Below are positions 27,692 to 35,579 of a DNA stretch of 64,000 nucleotides, one piece after another (within the stretch, counting starts at the first letter, position 1; each line of letters starts with the position of its first letter). Source of the DNA: Terriglobia bacterium (GTDB lineage: Bacteria > Acidobacteriota > Terriglobia > Acidiferrales > UBA7541); the NCBI GenBank assembly GCA_020073375.1, contig JAIQFG010000038.1, positions 43,276 through 107,275 on the forward strand. The letters run 5' to 3'. Position numbers and translations under genes: made by a program. The notes below the pieces were generated by a model. The model saw only the letters and a program-made list of their open reading frames with translations. It searched no databases and had not been told where the DNA came from.

Positions 27692-28417
27692 ATGGGGAAC
27701 ATCTCGCTTGGCCGAATCCTGATATTCGCCGCGCTGCTTGGACTTTCCGGCTGCAACAAGCCTGCTGATGTCGGAACCTCTTCCTCTAGCGCCGGCGATA
27801 GCCCGTCCGCGAGCGCGGGAGGGGATTCGGCGCCCGGCCAAAGTTCCTCTCGTGGAGAGGAAAACAAATCCTCCGGAGGCCTCGGCTCTCTGTTCACCGC
27901 CAAACCGATTGTTGTGGATGCCGGAACTGAAATCACCGTGACGGCGGACCAGTCCGTCAGCTCGAAAGCGAACAATGCGGGAGATCGCTTTGATGCGTCA
28001 CTGGCCGCCCCCGTGGTGGTGGGCGAGAAGCATGTGATTCCTTCGGGAGCCAGGGCGAGCGGCACCGTAACCGACGCGAAGTCCGCCGGAAAGTTCAAAG
28101 GGAATGCGGAACTCACCGTAACGCTGACCTCGATCACAGTGAATGGACAGGAATACGACGTGAAGACAAACACGGTCTCCAGGGCCAGCAAGGGCCGTGG
28201 TAAACGAACAGCGGTGGGCGCCGGAGGCGGTGCGGCCGTAGGGGCAATCATCGGCGCGATCGCGGGAGGCGGCAAGGGTGCGGCCATCGGTGCGGGCGCG
28301 GGAGCCGGAGCAGGCACGGCGGGCGCCGCATTCACAGGCGAGCGGGACGTTACGATTCCCGCGGAAACGAAACTCAGCTTCAGGTTGAAGGAACCGCTCG
28401 AAATTAAGGCGAAATGA
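27692..28417 (+). CDS. Lipoprotein with glycine-zipper segment
   Basis: 241 aa. The lipobox LSGC at about 20-23 follows a hydrophobic signal, and AAGGAG lies seven or more bases before ATG. The next 50 residues are Ser/Gly-rich. The middle (about 75-170) is beta-rich (VDAGTEITVTADQSVSSKA, VIPSGARASGTVTDAK), and residues about 178-215 form a glycine zipper (GAGGGAAVGAIIGAIAGGG). The ending DVTIPAETKLSFRLKEPL repeats the 'value needed to hold state' pattern seen in acidobacterial exported proteins. Probably an envelope protein; function unknown. Confidence 0.8.
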   Translation: MGNISLGRILIFAALLGLSGCNKPADVGTSSSSAGDSPSASAGGDSAPGQSSSRGEENKSSGGLGSLFTAKPIVVDAGTEITVTADQSVSSKANNAGDRFDASLAAPVVVGEKHVIPSGARASGTVTDAKSAGKFKGNAELTVTLTSITVNGQEYDVKTNTVSRASKGRGKRTAVGAGGGAAVGAIIGAIAGGGKGAAIGAGAGAGAGTAGAAFTGERDVTIPAETKLSFRLKEPLEIKAK

Positions 28418-28487
28418 TCGGCAATTCTAGTAATTTGAGGCCTTTGGCACGCGCGGACAAAGGGTAACTACGCGGGTCAAATATTTA

Positions 28488-28519
28488 GGCATGTGATTTG
28501 ACATGCCTTGTGGTATACT
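28488..28519 (+). promoter_or_regulatory. Extended -10 promoter with upstream palindrome
   Basis: TGG-TATACT at 28511-28519 is a good extended -10. Just upstream, GGCATGT and ACATGCC form a perfect 7-bp inverted repeat with a six-base spacer (28488-28507), placed like an operator. It would drive transcription into the long leader of the DEAD-box helicase gene. The TTGACA at 28498 is only ten bases from the -10, so it is not a usable -35. Confidence 0.45.
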
Positions 28520-28633
28520 GCGTTTGCGCTAATACATCGGTTGTTTGGTGTGGTTGCTCTGGCACGGCCTGCTCGAATTGAGAAAACCCCGCCTCTGATT
28601 TCCTCCGTACGTTTTCAGCGTAATTTTAACTAG

Positions 28634-28755
28634 GACTGGCAAAGCCAGTCAACTGCCCGCACAGGGTGTGGACTCTGCACATGCAGAGCGTCCCGGCAAA
28701 GCCGGAACGCAAAGTCCAAAAAGATCCGTGTGTGCGCAGAGCCGGCAAAGCCGGC
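28634..28755 (+). promoter_or_regulatory. Structured 5' leader of the helicase gene
   Basis: About 120 bases hold four stem-loops in a row. GACTGGC-AAA-GCCAGTC at 28634-28650 (7 bp), CTCTGC-ACAT-GCAGAG at 28673-28688, GCGTcCCGGC-AAA-GCCGG mirrored at 28688-28710, and GCCGGC-AAA-GCCGGC at 28741-28755. Three share the core GGCAAAGCC. An outer pair TGGACT (28669) with AGTCCA (28713) could enclose two of them. The last hairpin ends 20 bases before the ATG. Whether it is a cis-regulatory RNA or a run of intergenic repeats is open. Confidence 0.5.
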
Positions 28756-28775
28756 AGAAAAGACAAAATAGAACC

Positions 28776-30005
28776 ATGCAGAATTTTTCAGAATTACAGA
28801 TTTCCAATATCATCAAGGAGCGCCTGGCGCACGGCAAGTTCGTGACGCCGACTCCGGTGCAAGCCGCCGCAATTCCTGTGGCGCTCGACGGCAAGGATGT
28901 GATGGCGACCGCTCAGACAGGGACCGGCAAGACGCTCGCGTTCCTGATTCCGGTGATCGAGCAACTGCTCAAGAACAAGCCGAGGGGTATCGAAGCACTG
29001 GTGCTCGTTCCCACCCGCGAACTCGCCATGCAGGTAGTGGAGCAGTACAACGCGCTCCGCGGCAAGACATTGCCGGCGGCGGCGCTGGTCGTGGGCGGTT
29101 TGCCCGAAGCCAAGCAACTCGCCGCGATTCGCGCCGGGGCCCGCTTGATCGTCGCAACTCCCGGACGGCTCGAGGACTATCTCAGCCGCAACTTGTTCAA
29201 CTTCAAATCGCTCGGCGTGCTCGTCCTCGATGAGGCTGACCGTATGCTGGACATGGGATTCCTCCCGGCCATTCGCCGCATCGCGGCCGTGCTGCCGAAG
29301 GATCGCCAAACGATGTGCTTCTCCGCCACTCTCGAAGCGTCGGTGGTGCACCTCGTCAATGACTACATGCGCAATCCCGTGCGCCTCGCATTCGGATCTA
29401 CGCTGAAGCCTTCGGAAAACGTCCGCGTTCAGGCGTTCGAGGTTTCCGCCGACCGCAAGCAGCAAATGCTGCTGCACCTGCTGTCGAAGGAAACCGGCCG
29501 CTGCCTGGTCTTCGCGCGCACCAAGCGCGGGGCCGAGAAGCTGGCCCGCAACCTGAGCCGCGAAGGCTTGACCGCCACCATGATTCATGGCGATCGTTCG
29601 CAATCGCAGCGCAACGCGGCGCTCGCTGGATTCCAGCAGGGCCGCTACCGCGTGATGGTTGCCACGGACCTGGCTTCCCGCGGCATCCACGTGCAGGACA
29701 TCGCACACGTCATCAACTACGACTTGCCGGAAATTGCAGAGAACTTCATCCACCGCGTGGGCCGCACCGGCCGCGCAGGCAAAATGGGTGTGGCCTCGAC
29801 GCTGTTCGGCCGCGATCAGCGCTCCGAACTGCTGCAACTCGAGCGCACGCTGGGTATCCGCATGGAGCGGATTTCCGCCGAAGGGCAGCTTCCTGCCCCA
29901 AAGCCGGAGCCCACGCAGGTTGAAATCGACCGCATGCACAGCAATTCCGCCTCCAGGATGCAGCGCCTTCCCGGCGAAATCCTGCAGGCGCAATTCGCGA
30001 ACTAA
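28776..30005 (+). CDS. DEAD-box ATP-dependent RNA helicase
   Basis: 409 aa from the ATG at 28776 (MQNFSELQISNIIKERL); an in-frame extension from 28668 would run through the hairpin leader and lacks coding character. Motifs in order: F-x-Q motif region with TPVQAAAIP, walker A ATAQTGTGKT, Ib PTRELA, DEAD box VLDEADRM, SAT (FSATLE), VFARTKRGAEKL, ATDLASRG, and HRVGRTGR. Typical of the RhlE-type group of bacterial helicases for ribosome assembly or mRNA remodelling. No long C-terminal extension. A strong terminator follows 100 bases downstream. Confidence 0.95.
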   Translation: MQNFSELQISNIIKERLAHGKFVTPTPVQAAAIPVALDGKDVMATAQTGTGKTLAFLIPVIEQLLKNKPRGIEALVLVPTRELAMQVVEQYNALRGKTLPAAALVVGGLPEAKQLAAIRAGARLIVATPGRLEDYLSRNLFNFKSLGVLVLDEADRMLDMGFLPAIRRIAAVLPKDRQTMCFSATLEASVVHLVNDYMRNPVRLAFGSTLKPSENVRVQAFEVSADRKQQMLLHLLSKETGRCLVFARTKRGAEKLARNLSREGLTATMIHGDRSQSQRNAALAGFQQGRYRVMVATDLASRGIHVQDIAHVINYDLPEIAENFIHRVGRTGRAGKMGVASTLFGRDQRSELLQLERTLGIRMERISAEGQLPAPKPEPTQVEIDRMHSNSASRMQRLPGEILQAQFAN

Positions 30006-30050
30006 ACCTTAATTCCCGCAAACCATTCAAGGTTTGCAGGTCTGAAATTT

Positions 30051-30080
30051 GTAGGGACACGGCAATGCCGTGCCCCTACT
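30051..30080. repeat. Short palindrome, GGGCACGGCA family
   Basis: GTAGGGACACGGCA and TGCCGTGCCCCTAC pair with one mismatch around AA/T. The same type occurs at 63729. Confidence 0.85.
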
Positions 30081-30104
30081 GCCGACCCGGATCTAGCTAA
30101 TACA

Positions 30105-30156
30105 AGCGCCCTCTCCGCCCCGCGTACTTCGGGACGGAGAGGGCGCTTCTTTTTGG
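30105..30156 (+). terminator. Rho-independent terminator of helicase gene
   Basis: Perfect 14-bp stem AAGCGCCCTCTCCG / CGGAGAGGGCGCTT (30105-30118 with 30136-30149), 17-base loop, followed by CTTTTT. Placed 100 bases after the helicase stop. Confidence 0.9.
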
Positions 30157-30180
30157 GCGAGCATTGGCCGCGCAGTTCAT

Positions 30181-30735
30181 TCAAACCGCGCGTCCCAAAT
30201 TCCGCATCTCCGCTGCATCCATCAAATCGATAAATTGAACCTTCCAGGGCTTTTCGCTCAGATCCAGGCGCGCAACCGTCACGGGCAATTGGAATCGCCG
30301 TGGCCCCGCGCTCCCGGGATTAATAAACAGAACGCCGCCATGTTCGGTGCGCGCTGGCTTGTGCGAATGCCCGCTGATTACGATGTGAAATCCGGCGGCT
30401 GCGGGATCGAGATCGAGGGCATGAACGTCATGCAGCACGTAAATGGTGGCGGGCCCGGCCTCGATGACTTCGCTTTCGGGCAGCGCCCGCGCCCAGGGCT
30501 CGGTGTCCACGTTCCCGCGCACCGCGAACACCGGCGCCATCATTTTCAATTTTTGGATAATCCCGGGATCTCCGACATCGCCGGCGTGAATGATCAGATC
30601 CGAGCCCTGGAGCGCGGCCAGGGCTTCTTCCCGCAGCAATCCGTGCGTGTCGGAAATAATTCCTATCGTGTTTGGGTTTCTGCTCACGGCAGGTTCTTCA
30701 TTGTTTTCTGGTTCAAGGACGCTATTCGGACCCAT
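30181..30735 (-). CDS. YfcE-family metallophosphoesterase
   Basis: 184 aa; an in-frame GTG about 16 codons in is an alternative start. The calcineurin-like metal motifs are all visible: GIISDTHG, IHAGDVGD, VRGNVD, VISGHSHKPA and the final INPGS. The family consists of small cytosolic Mn2+ phosphodiesterases with broad in vitro activity and uncertain in vivo substrates. It is convergent with the helicase gene, separated by its terminator, and divergent from nothing close upstream. Confidence 0.9.
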   Translation of the reverse strand: MGPNSVLEPENNEEPAVSRNPNTIGIISDTHGLLREEALAALQGSDLIIHAGDVGDPGIIQKLKMMAPVFAVRGNVDTEPWARALPESEVIEAGPATIYVLHDVHALDLDPAAAGFHIVISGHSHKPARTEHGGVLFINPGSAGPRRFQLPVTVARLDLSEKPWKVQFIDLMDAAEMRNLGRAV

Positions 30736-30783
30736 TGATCTTGTGCAGGAAGCGGGCGTTTCTATATTCGCGGACGCGCGACT

Positions 30784-30817
30784 GCTGTAGCCCGCCTCTT
30801 CAGAGGCGGGCTACAGC
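30784..30817. repeat. Perfect 16-bp palindrome
   Basis: GCTGTAGCCCGCCTCT and AGAGGCGGGCTACAGC are perfect complements with two bases between (30784-30799 and 30802-30817). It sits three bases past the DUF885 stop and could terminate that gene, although no T-run follows on the minus strand. Part of the 'GTAGCCCGCCTCT' family, with a relative at 63605. Confidence 0.85.
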
Positions 30818-30819
30818 CA

Positions 30820-32532
30820 CTACTGCAAAAGCTGCTTCAGCGCAGGAAAAGGTACGGCGCTCTCCTTCAGAGCCGCGTCATGAAATTCCGATAGCATGTA
30901 CGCAGCGCCTTTGCGCTGCTTGAAGTCCTCGCGCGCATCCAGCCATCCGCGCAAGCCCACGAAATATGCTGGCAACTGGCAGGAAGTCAGCTGCGCGCGC
31001 TGCAGTTTGGCGGTGGCCTCTTCCTTTTCCTGAAACGTATCGTTGATCATCAGGTCCAGCGCCTGTCGATCGGTCATCCCCATCGTTTGCAGGCGAATGT
31101 CGAGGATGGCGTTGGCGATGGAGCGCAGCAACTGCTTGTACATCGTCATGCGCAGCTCCACGCTGTTGTCCATGAAGCCTTCTTCCGACATCATCTGCTG
31201 CGTGTAGAGACCCCAGCCCTCGACGTAGGGCACGTTGCCGAATATGTTTCGCAGGGCGCGTCGCGATTTCGGTTCCAGGCTGTCGGCCACCTCGAATTGG
31301 ACGTAGTGTCCCGGCATGGCTTCGTGGATTGTAATCTGCATCATGCCGTAGCGGTTGTACTCGCGAAGCTTCGATTCCACGCGGTCCTTGGGCCAATTCT
31401 TGGGGATCGGAGTGACCCAGTAAAAGGCGCCAAGCTGCGGCTCAAACGCAGGGGCGGGATTGAACCCCGCAACGCCGTAGGTGCCGCGCATGAACTCGGG
31501 CGTGGGAATCACTTGCAGGTTATTTCGGCTGGGAAACGTGACCAGATGCTTGTCGCGCACAAATTTGGTCGCCAGATCCAGATCCTTGCCCGCTTGCTGC
31601 ATGAATTGGTCGGGCGTGGTGTGCTGCTTGGCGATGGCGTCCAGCGCTTCGCGGACGCTGTGCGGCGCGGCGAGTTTGGCCATCTCCTGGCGCGTTTCCT
31701 TCAACGCGGATTCGGCTTCCGACAGAACTTGCTCCGGAGCCTTTCCCGCCACTAGCGAGCCGGCAAATTTCCGCGCGTACTGCTCCTTGCCCAGCCGCCA
31801 GTCGCTGGTCTTTTTGGAAAGGTCGTCCTTCAAATAAGCGTTGAAGGAACGCAGGGACGCCAGAGCGGCGTCCGCAGCCTTGTCGAAATCGGGCTTGAGG
31901 TTTGCAGGCGCCTTCGCACGCAGCGTCTTGTCGATCAGGTCGATATTTCCGTCGTTCTCCTCGCGCGCCACGCGGTTCCAGATTTCGGGTGAATCGGCCA
32001 GATTCGCTTTCGCCTGGTCGATCAGGACGGGCACCTGCGAGAGGCGTTGAACAATCTGGCCGAACCGCGTGTCGAACGGAGCGTATTCCAGCACAAACGG
32101 GCTGAACAGCGCGTTCCCGATCAGCTCCATGTACACGGTCGGGTTGTGCCGGTAGCTTTGGATTTGCTGCTGGTCCTGCAACACAAGGTCAATCGCATTT
32201 TGAATGATCAGGTAGTCGGCGCGATCCTCGGTGGATAGAGACTGCTGGTCGATCGAAGCTAGCTGCGTTTTGAAGCCCTGGTAGAAATTTCGCGCAGCGT
32301 CCAGGCCCGCGGGGCTGAAATCGTCGAGTTTTCCATCGAGGTTGACGCCCTGGTGTTCGTGGTAGCCGGCTTGGGTGGCCGCATTCGGTGAAAGCGCCAG
32401 CGACCCGTACACGAAATCCTCGGTCAGCTTCGAGAAATCAGGTTTCTGAACCTGGGGCGCGGTTTTGCAGCCGGCAACCAAAAGAGAGACAACGATCGCG
32501 GCGGAGAAGAGAGAATTTCGCGGCACACGCAT
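30820..32532 (-). CDS. DUF885 lipoprotein metallopeptidase (paralog 1)
   Basis: 570 aa with a lipobox at VAGC (residues 18-21), so anchored to a membrane. The metal motif HEAMPGH (ITIHEAMPGHYVQFE) near residue 403, and the long helical flanks are those of the DUF885 family, whose members have carboxypeptidase-like function in some cases. The gene follows the second DUF885 gene on the same strand, 129 bases after that gene's stop. Substrate unknown. Confidence 0.87.
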   Translation of the reverse strand: MRVPRNSLFSAAIVVSLLVAGCKTAPQVQKPDFSKLTEDFVYGSLALSPNAATQAGYHEHQGVNLDGKLDDFSPAGLDAARNFYQGFKTQLASIDQQSLSTEDRADYLIIQNAIDLVLQDQQQIQSYRHNPTVYMELIGNALFSPFVLEYAPFDTRFGQIVQRLSQVPVLIDQAKANLADSPEIWNRVAREENDGNIDLIDKTLRAKAPANLKPDFDKAADAALASLRSFNAYLKDDLSKKTSDWRLGKEQYARKFAGSLVAGKAPEQVLSEAESALKETRQEMAKLAAPHSVREALDAIAKQHTTPDQFMQQAGKDLDLATKFVRDKHLVTFPSRNNLQVIPTPEFMRGTYGVAGFNPAPAFEPQLGAFYWVTPIPKNWPKDRVESKLREYNRYGMMQITIHEAMPGHYVQFEVADSLEPKSRRALRNIFGNVPYVEGWGLYTQQMMSEEGFMDNSVELRMTMYKQLLRSIANAILDIRLQTMGMTDRQALDLMINDTFQEKEEATAKLQRAQLTSCQLPAYFVGLRGWLDAREDFKQRKGAAYMLSEFHDAALKESAVPFPALKQLLQ

Positions 32533-32661
32533 CGGTTTTCACCATTCCTCCCTTGGGGCGTCCTCGATAGTTGCACGCCGGCGGGGCTTTTTCCTGGGAT
32601 CCTGGATCGGCTGCGATTGTACTCCCGGCCCGCATGAATCGGACAATCGCGATTGCGGAAA

Positions 32662-34437
32662 TTACTTGTGCTGCGCGATCCAGTCGCGCACCTGCTCTTC
32701 GAGAATATCGAGGGGCAGCGGCCCGTTTCGCAGCACCACGTCGTGAAAATCGCGGATGTCGAATTTTGGTCCGAGCTGTTTTTCCGCCATCGTGCGCAGT
32801 TCCATAATTTTCAACTGTCCGATCTTGTAGCCCAGCGCCTGTCCGGGCCACGCGATGTACCGTTCCACTTCGGCGGTCATGAAATCGCGCGAAGGGTCGG
32901 CGCCGGACCCGTACATGTAATCGACGGCCTTTTCTCGCGACCAGCCCATGGTGTGAATTCCCGTATCCACCACTAGCCGCGCCGCGCGGAACAGTTCGCC
33001 CTGCAACTGGCCGTACACTTCATAGGGCGTTTCATACATGTGCAGCGTGGACCCAAGCGTTTCCGCGTACATGGCCCAGCCCTCGGTGTAAGCCGTGTAT
33101 TGCGGAACTTTGCGGAATTCCGGAATGCCCGGTATCTCATAGGCCAGCGCGATCTGCAGATGGTGGCCCGGCACCGATTCGTGCAGGATGGTCGACTCCA
33201 TGCAGCAGCTGGATTCCTTCTCCGGATCGATGGTGCGCATGTAGAAATACCCGGCGCGCGAGCCGTCCAGCGCCGGCGGCTCGTAGTACTCAGAGGAGGT
33301 TGCGGCGCGGTCGGCGGGAATCGCGGCAACGCCGTACGGAATGCGCGGAAGAACTTTGAACAAAGCAGGAAGCTGCGGGTCCAGGCGCTTGGCGATATCG
33401 CGGCCGTGCTCGAGAATTTCCTCGGCGCTGTGGAAGTGGAAGCGCGGGGCGTTCAGCACCTGATCGGAAAATTCTTCGGGTGTCCCCTTAAAATTCAGCG
33501 CTTCACGAATCTTGGCCATTTCGGCCTGGATGCGCGCGACTTCCTTCAGTCCGATTTCGTGAATCTGCGCGGGCGTGTAGTTCGTGGTGGTCATCTCCTC
33601 CACCCGGTAGGCATACATCGCCGCGCCGCCCGGCATTTGGGATATGCCCACGGTACTGCGCGCTGCGGGAACATACGTGTTCGCGACGTAGTCGCGCAGT
33701 TTTTGCCACGCGGGCAGGAAGGAATGGGTATAAGCGTCGACCGCGGCGGCGCGCAGGCGCTCCTGCTCGGCGGCGGGAATGGAATCGGGAAATTCCGTGA
33801 AGGCGGCCAGCAGCGGGCTTTTCATGGGTTCGCCCGCCATTTCCGTTTTCAGCTGGTCCACTTCGCGCTCAGCCGTCAATTTCGGCGCGGTTTTTTCCTG
33901 CGCGATCGTCACGTTGGCCGCGGCGATGGTGCGGTCCACCCACAGTGGCAGCGCGCGCAGGCGGGCCAGCTGGTTTTCATAATCCTTCACTGTTTTCGCG
34001 GGTTCCACGGCCACGGTGCTGAAAATGGAGAGGTGGCCGCCGATCAGGTGATTGATGGTGAAGAAGGTCCCCATCACATCTACGTCGGAGATCCCGTGCT
34101 TCAACTGCCAATCGAGCAGCCGGCAGCTCAACCGGTCCTGCTCGCCCAGGCCCGCTTGGGGCACGGACTGTAGTCGCTTCTGAAATTGCACAAGCGATGC
34201 GCGGAATTCCTTCATGTGCTCGGGCGAAGGATCGTCCCAGCGGTCGTTGTAATCGGCGCGGCCGTCGAAGGTCGCTTCCTCGGGACTTTCGCGCAGCTCG
34301 AATTCGTAGTAGTCCGAGAATAATTTCTGCAGGTTGGCGGCTTGCGCGTGCCCGGCGCGCGGAAACACGAGAAGCAGGAGAATCAGCGCGGAGCAAAATC
34401 CATGCCTCGCGCGCATTTTTGCGGATTGTTCGCCCAT
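32662..34437 (-). CDS. DUF885 secreted metallopeptidase (paralog 2)
   Basis: 591 aa from ATG 34437, which follows GAGGTGA; other Met codons at 34461 and 34416 are possible. A hydrophobic signal ends near GHAQA. The motif HESVPGH (STILHESVPGHHLQIAL) matches that of paralog 1. The two proteins share the fold but are clearly diverged, so the duplication is not recent. Likely periplasmic peptidase. Its promoter lies in the 180-base gap to the divergent rhomboid gene. Confidence 0.87.
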   Translation of the reverse strand: MGEQSAKMRARHGFCSALILLLLVFPRAGHAQAANLQKLFSDYYEFELRESPEEATFDGRADYNDRWDDPSPEHMKEFRASLVQFQKRLQSVPQAGLGEQDRLSCRLLDWQLKHGISDVDVMGTFFTINHLIGGHLSIFSTVAVEPAKTVKDYENQLARLRALPLWVDRTIAAANVTIAQEKTAPKLTAEREVDQLKTEMAGEPMKSPLLAAFTEFPDSIPAAEQERLRAAAVDAYTHSFLPAWQKLRDYVANTYVPAARSTVGISQMPGGAAMYAYRVEEMTTTNYTPAQIHEIGLKEVARIQAEMAKIREALNFKGTPEEFSDQVLNAPRFHFHSAEEILEHGRDIAKRLDPQLPALFKVLPRIPYGVAAIPADRAATSSEYYEPPALDGSRAGYFYMRTIDPEKESSCCMESTILHESVPGHHLQIALAYEIPGIPEFRKVPQYTAYTEGWAMYAETLGSTLHMYETPYEVYGQLQGELFRAARLVVDTGIHTMGWSREKAVDYMYGSGADPSRDFMTAEVERYIAWPGQALGYKIGQLKIMELRTMAEKQLGPKFDIRDFHDVVLRNGPLPLDILEEQVRDWIAQHK

Positions 34438-34617
34438 CGCCGTTTCACCTCGCCGAAGCATCCCCGGATTCCGGACTCGAAGCCCGGGTTGACCCGCCTA
34501 TGGTAGGTTTTTGGCCCGCAGTTTGCCAAGCTGAGAATCTTCCGCTCGCAACGCAGTTGGGAGCGCGGATTGTCCCGAATTTTGACTCCGCGCCTTTCCC
34601 CGCTTACACTTCCAAAC

Positions 34618-35412
34618 ATGGGTTCCAACCCCCGATACCCGCGCTACCACGGTTCCCGCATCCGCTGGGGAGACATGTTCACGCCGGCCATCCGCAACAT
34701 CATCATTGCGTGCACGGGTGTGCTGCTGCTGCAGACGCTGCTCCGGCTGTTTTTTCCTGTGGACGTGACCATCTGGTTCCAAAGCGAGTTCGGCCTGGTT
34801 CCGCTGGCGGTCACGCATCTGTTGCGTGTGTGGCAGCCGGTAACCTACTTGTTCTTGCACGCGGGAATCTGGCATCTCTTTTTCAACATGCTCTTCCTGT
34901 ATTTCTTCGGCGTGGATTTGGAACGCGCCTGGGGCACGCACCGCTTCTACGTTTATTATTTTCTGACCGGAGTCGGCGCGGGCCTGATCAATGTGCTGGT
35001 GAAGACCGCGCTTGATCCCCACGCCACGGGAATTTCCGTGGCCATCCCCACGATCGGGGCGTCGGGCGCGATCTACGGAGTGCTGCTCGCCGCGGGAATC
35101 ATGTTTCCGGACCGGCAGGTGTGGCTGTTTCCGTTCCCCATCACCATCCCCATGAAACTGCTGGTGACGGGCTCGATCGTGATCGAGTTTTTTCTTTCGC
35201 TGGAAGTGGGCGGGGACAACGTGAGCCACGTCACGCACTTGGGCGGGGCTCTGGTGGGCTATTTGTACCTGCGGCGCGGCCTGTTCCTCTACCGCGTGCG
35301 CAACGATTATCTGGATTGGAAACGCCGCCGCGCCCGGCGCAAATTTGAAGTTTACATGCGCGACCACAAGAAAGATCCGCCAGGAAGTTCCGACGACCGC
35401 TGGGTAAATTAG
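34618..35412 (+). CDS. Rhomboid-family intramembrane serine protease
   Basis: 264 aa from ATG 34618. Six hydrophobic segments. Features of the family: HLFFNMLFLYFFG (HxxxN after L1 loop), the nucleophile Ser149 in GASGAIYG, and the catalytic His207 in HVTHLGGALVGYL. The soluble C-terminal tail (about 225-264) is strongly basic and has no known domain. Cleaves membrane proteins; substrates unknown. Divergent from the DUF885 genes. Confidence 0.92.
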   Translation: MGSNPRYPRYHGSRIRWGDMFTPAIRNIIIACTGVLLLQTLLRLFFPVDVTIWFQSEFGLVPLAVTHLLRVWQPVTYLFLHAGIWHLFFNMLFLYFFGVDLERAWGTHRFYVYYFLTGVGAGLINVLVKTALDPHATGISVAIPTIGASGAIYGVLLAAGIMFPDRQVWLFPFPITIPMKLLVTGSIVIEFFLSLEVGGDNVSHVTHLGGALVGYLYLRRGLFLYRVRNDYLDWKRRRARRKFEVYMRDHKKDPPGSSDDRWVN

Positions 35413-35429
35413 AAAAACCATAAAACGAT

Positions 35430-35521
35430 GTCATCTCGAACTCGCTCCTGAGGGTCGGGGATCCCTCTTGGATTTCGAGCCGAGAGAGATTCCTCACCCG
35501 CAGGAGTGGGTTCGGAATGAC
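35430..35521. repeat. Imperfect inverted repeat, GTCAT...AATGAC family
   Basis: Arms beginning GTCATCTCGAACTCGCTCCTG at 35430 and ending ...AATGAC at 35521 pair imperfectly. A degenerate member of the family better preserved at 41259 and 48541. Lies between convergent rhomboid and pyk genes. Confidence 0.6.
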
Positions 35522-35579
35522 AACGTAAAAAAAACAATTTCCAGAGCTTCTCGACAGCGATGGTTGCCTTCGCCGGGCA

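Noticed and set aside
28498..28519. TTGACA and TATACT as a complete sigma-70 promoter
   Set aside because: The spacer is only 10 bases; the TATACT works only as an extended -10.
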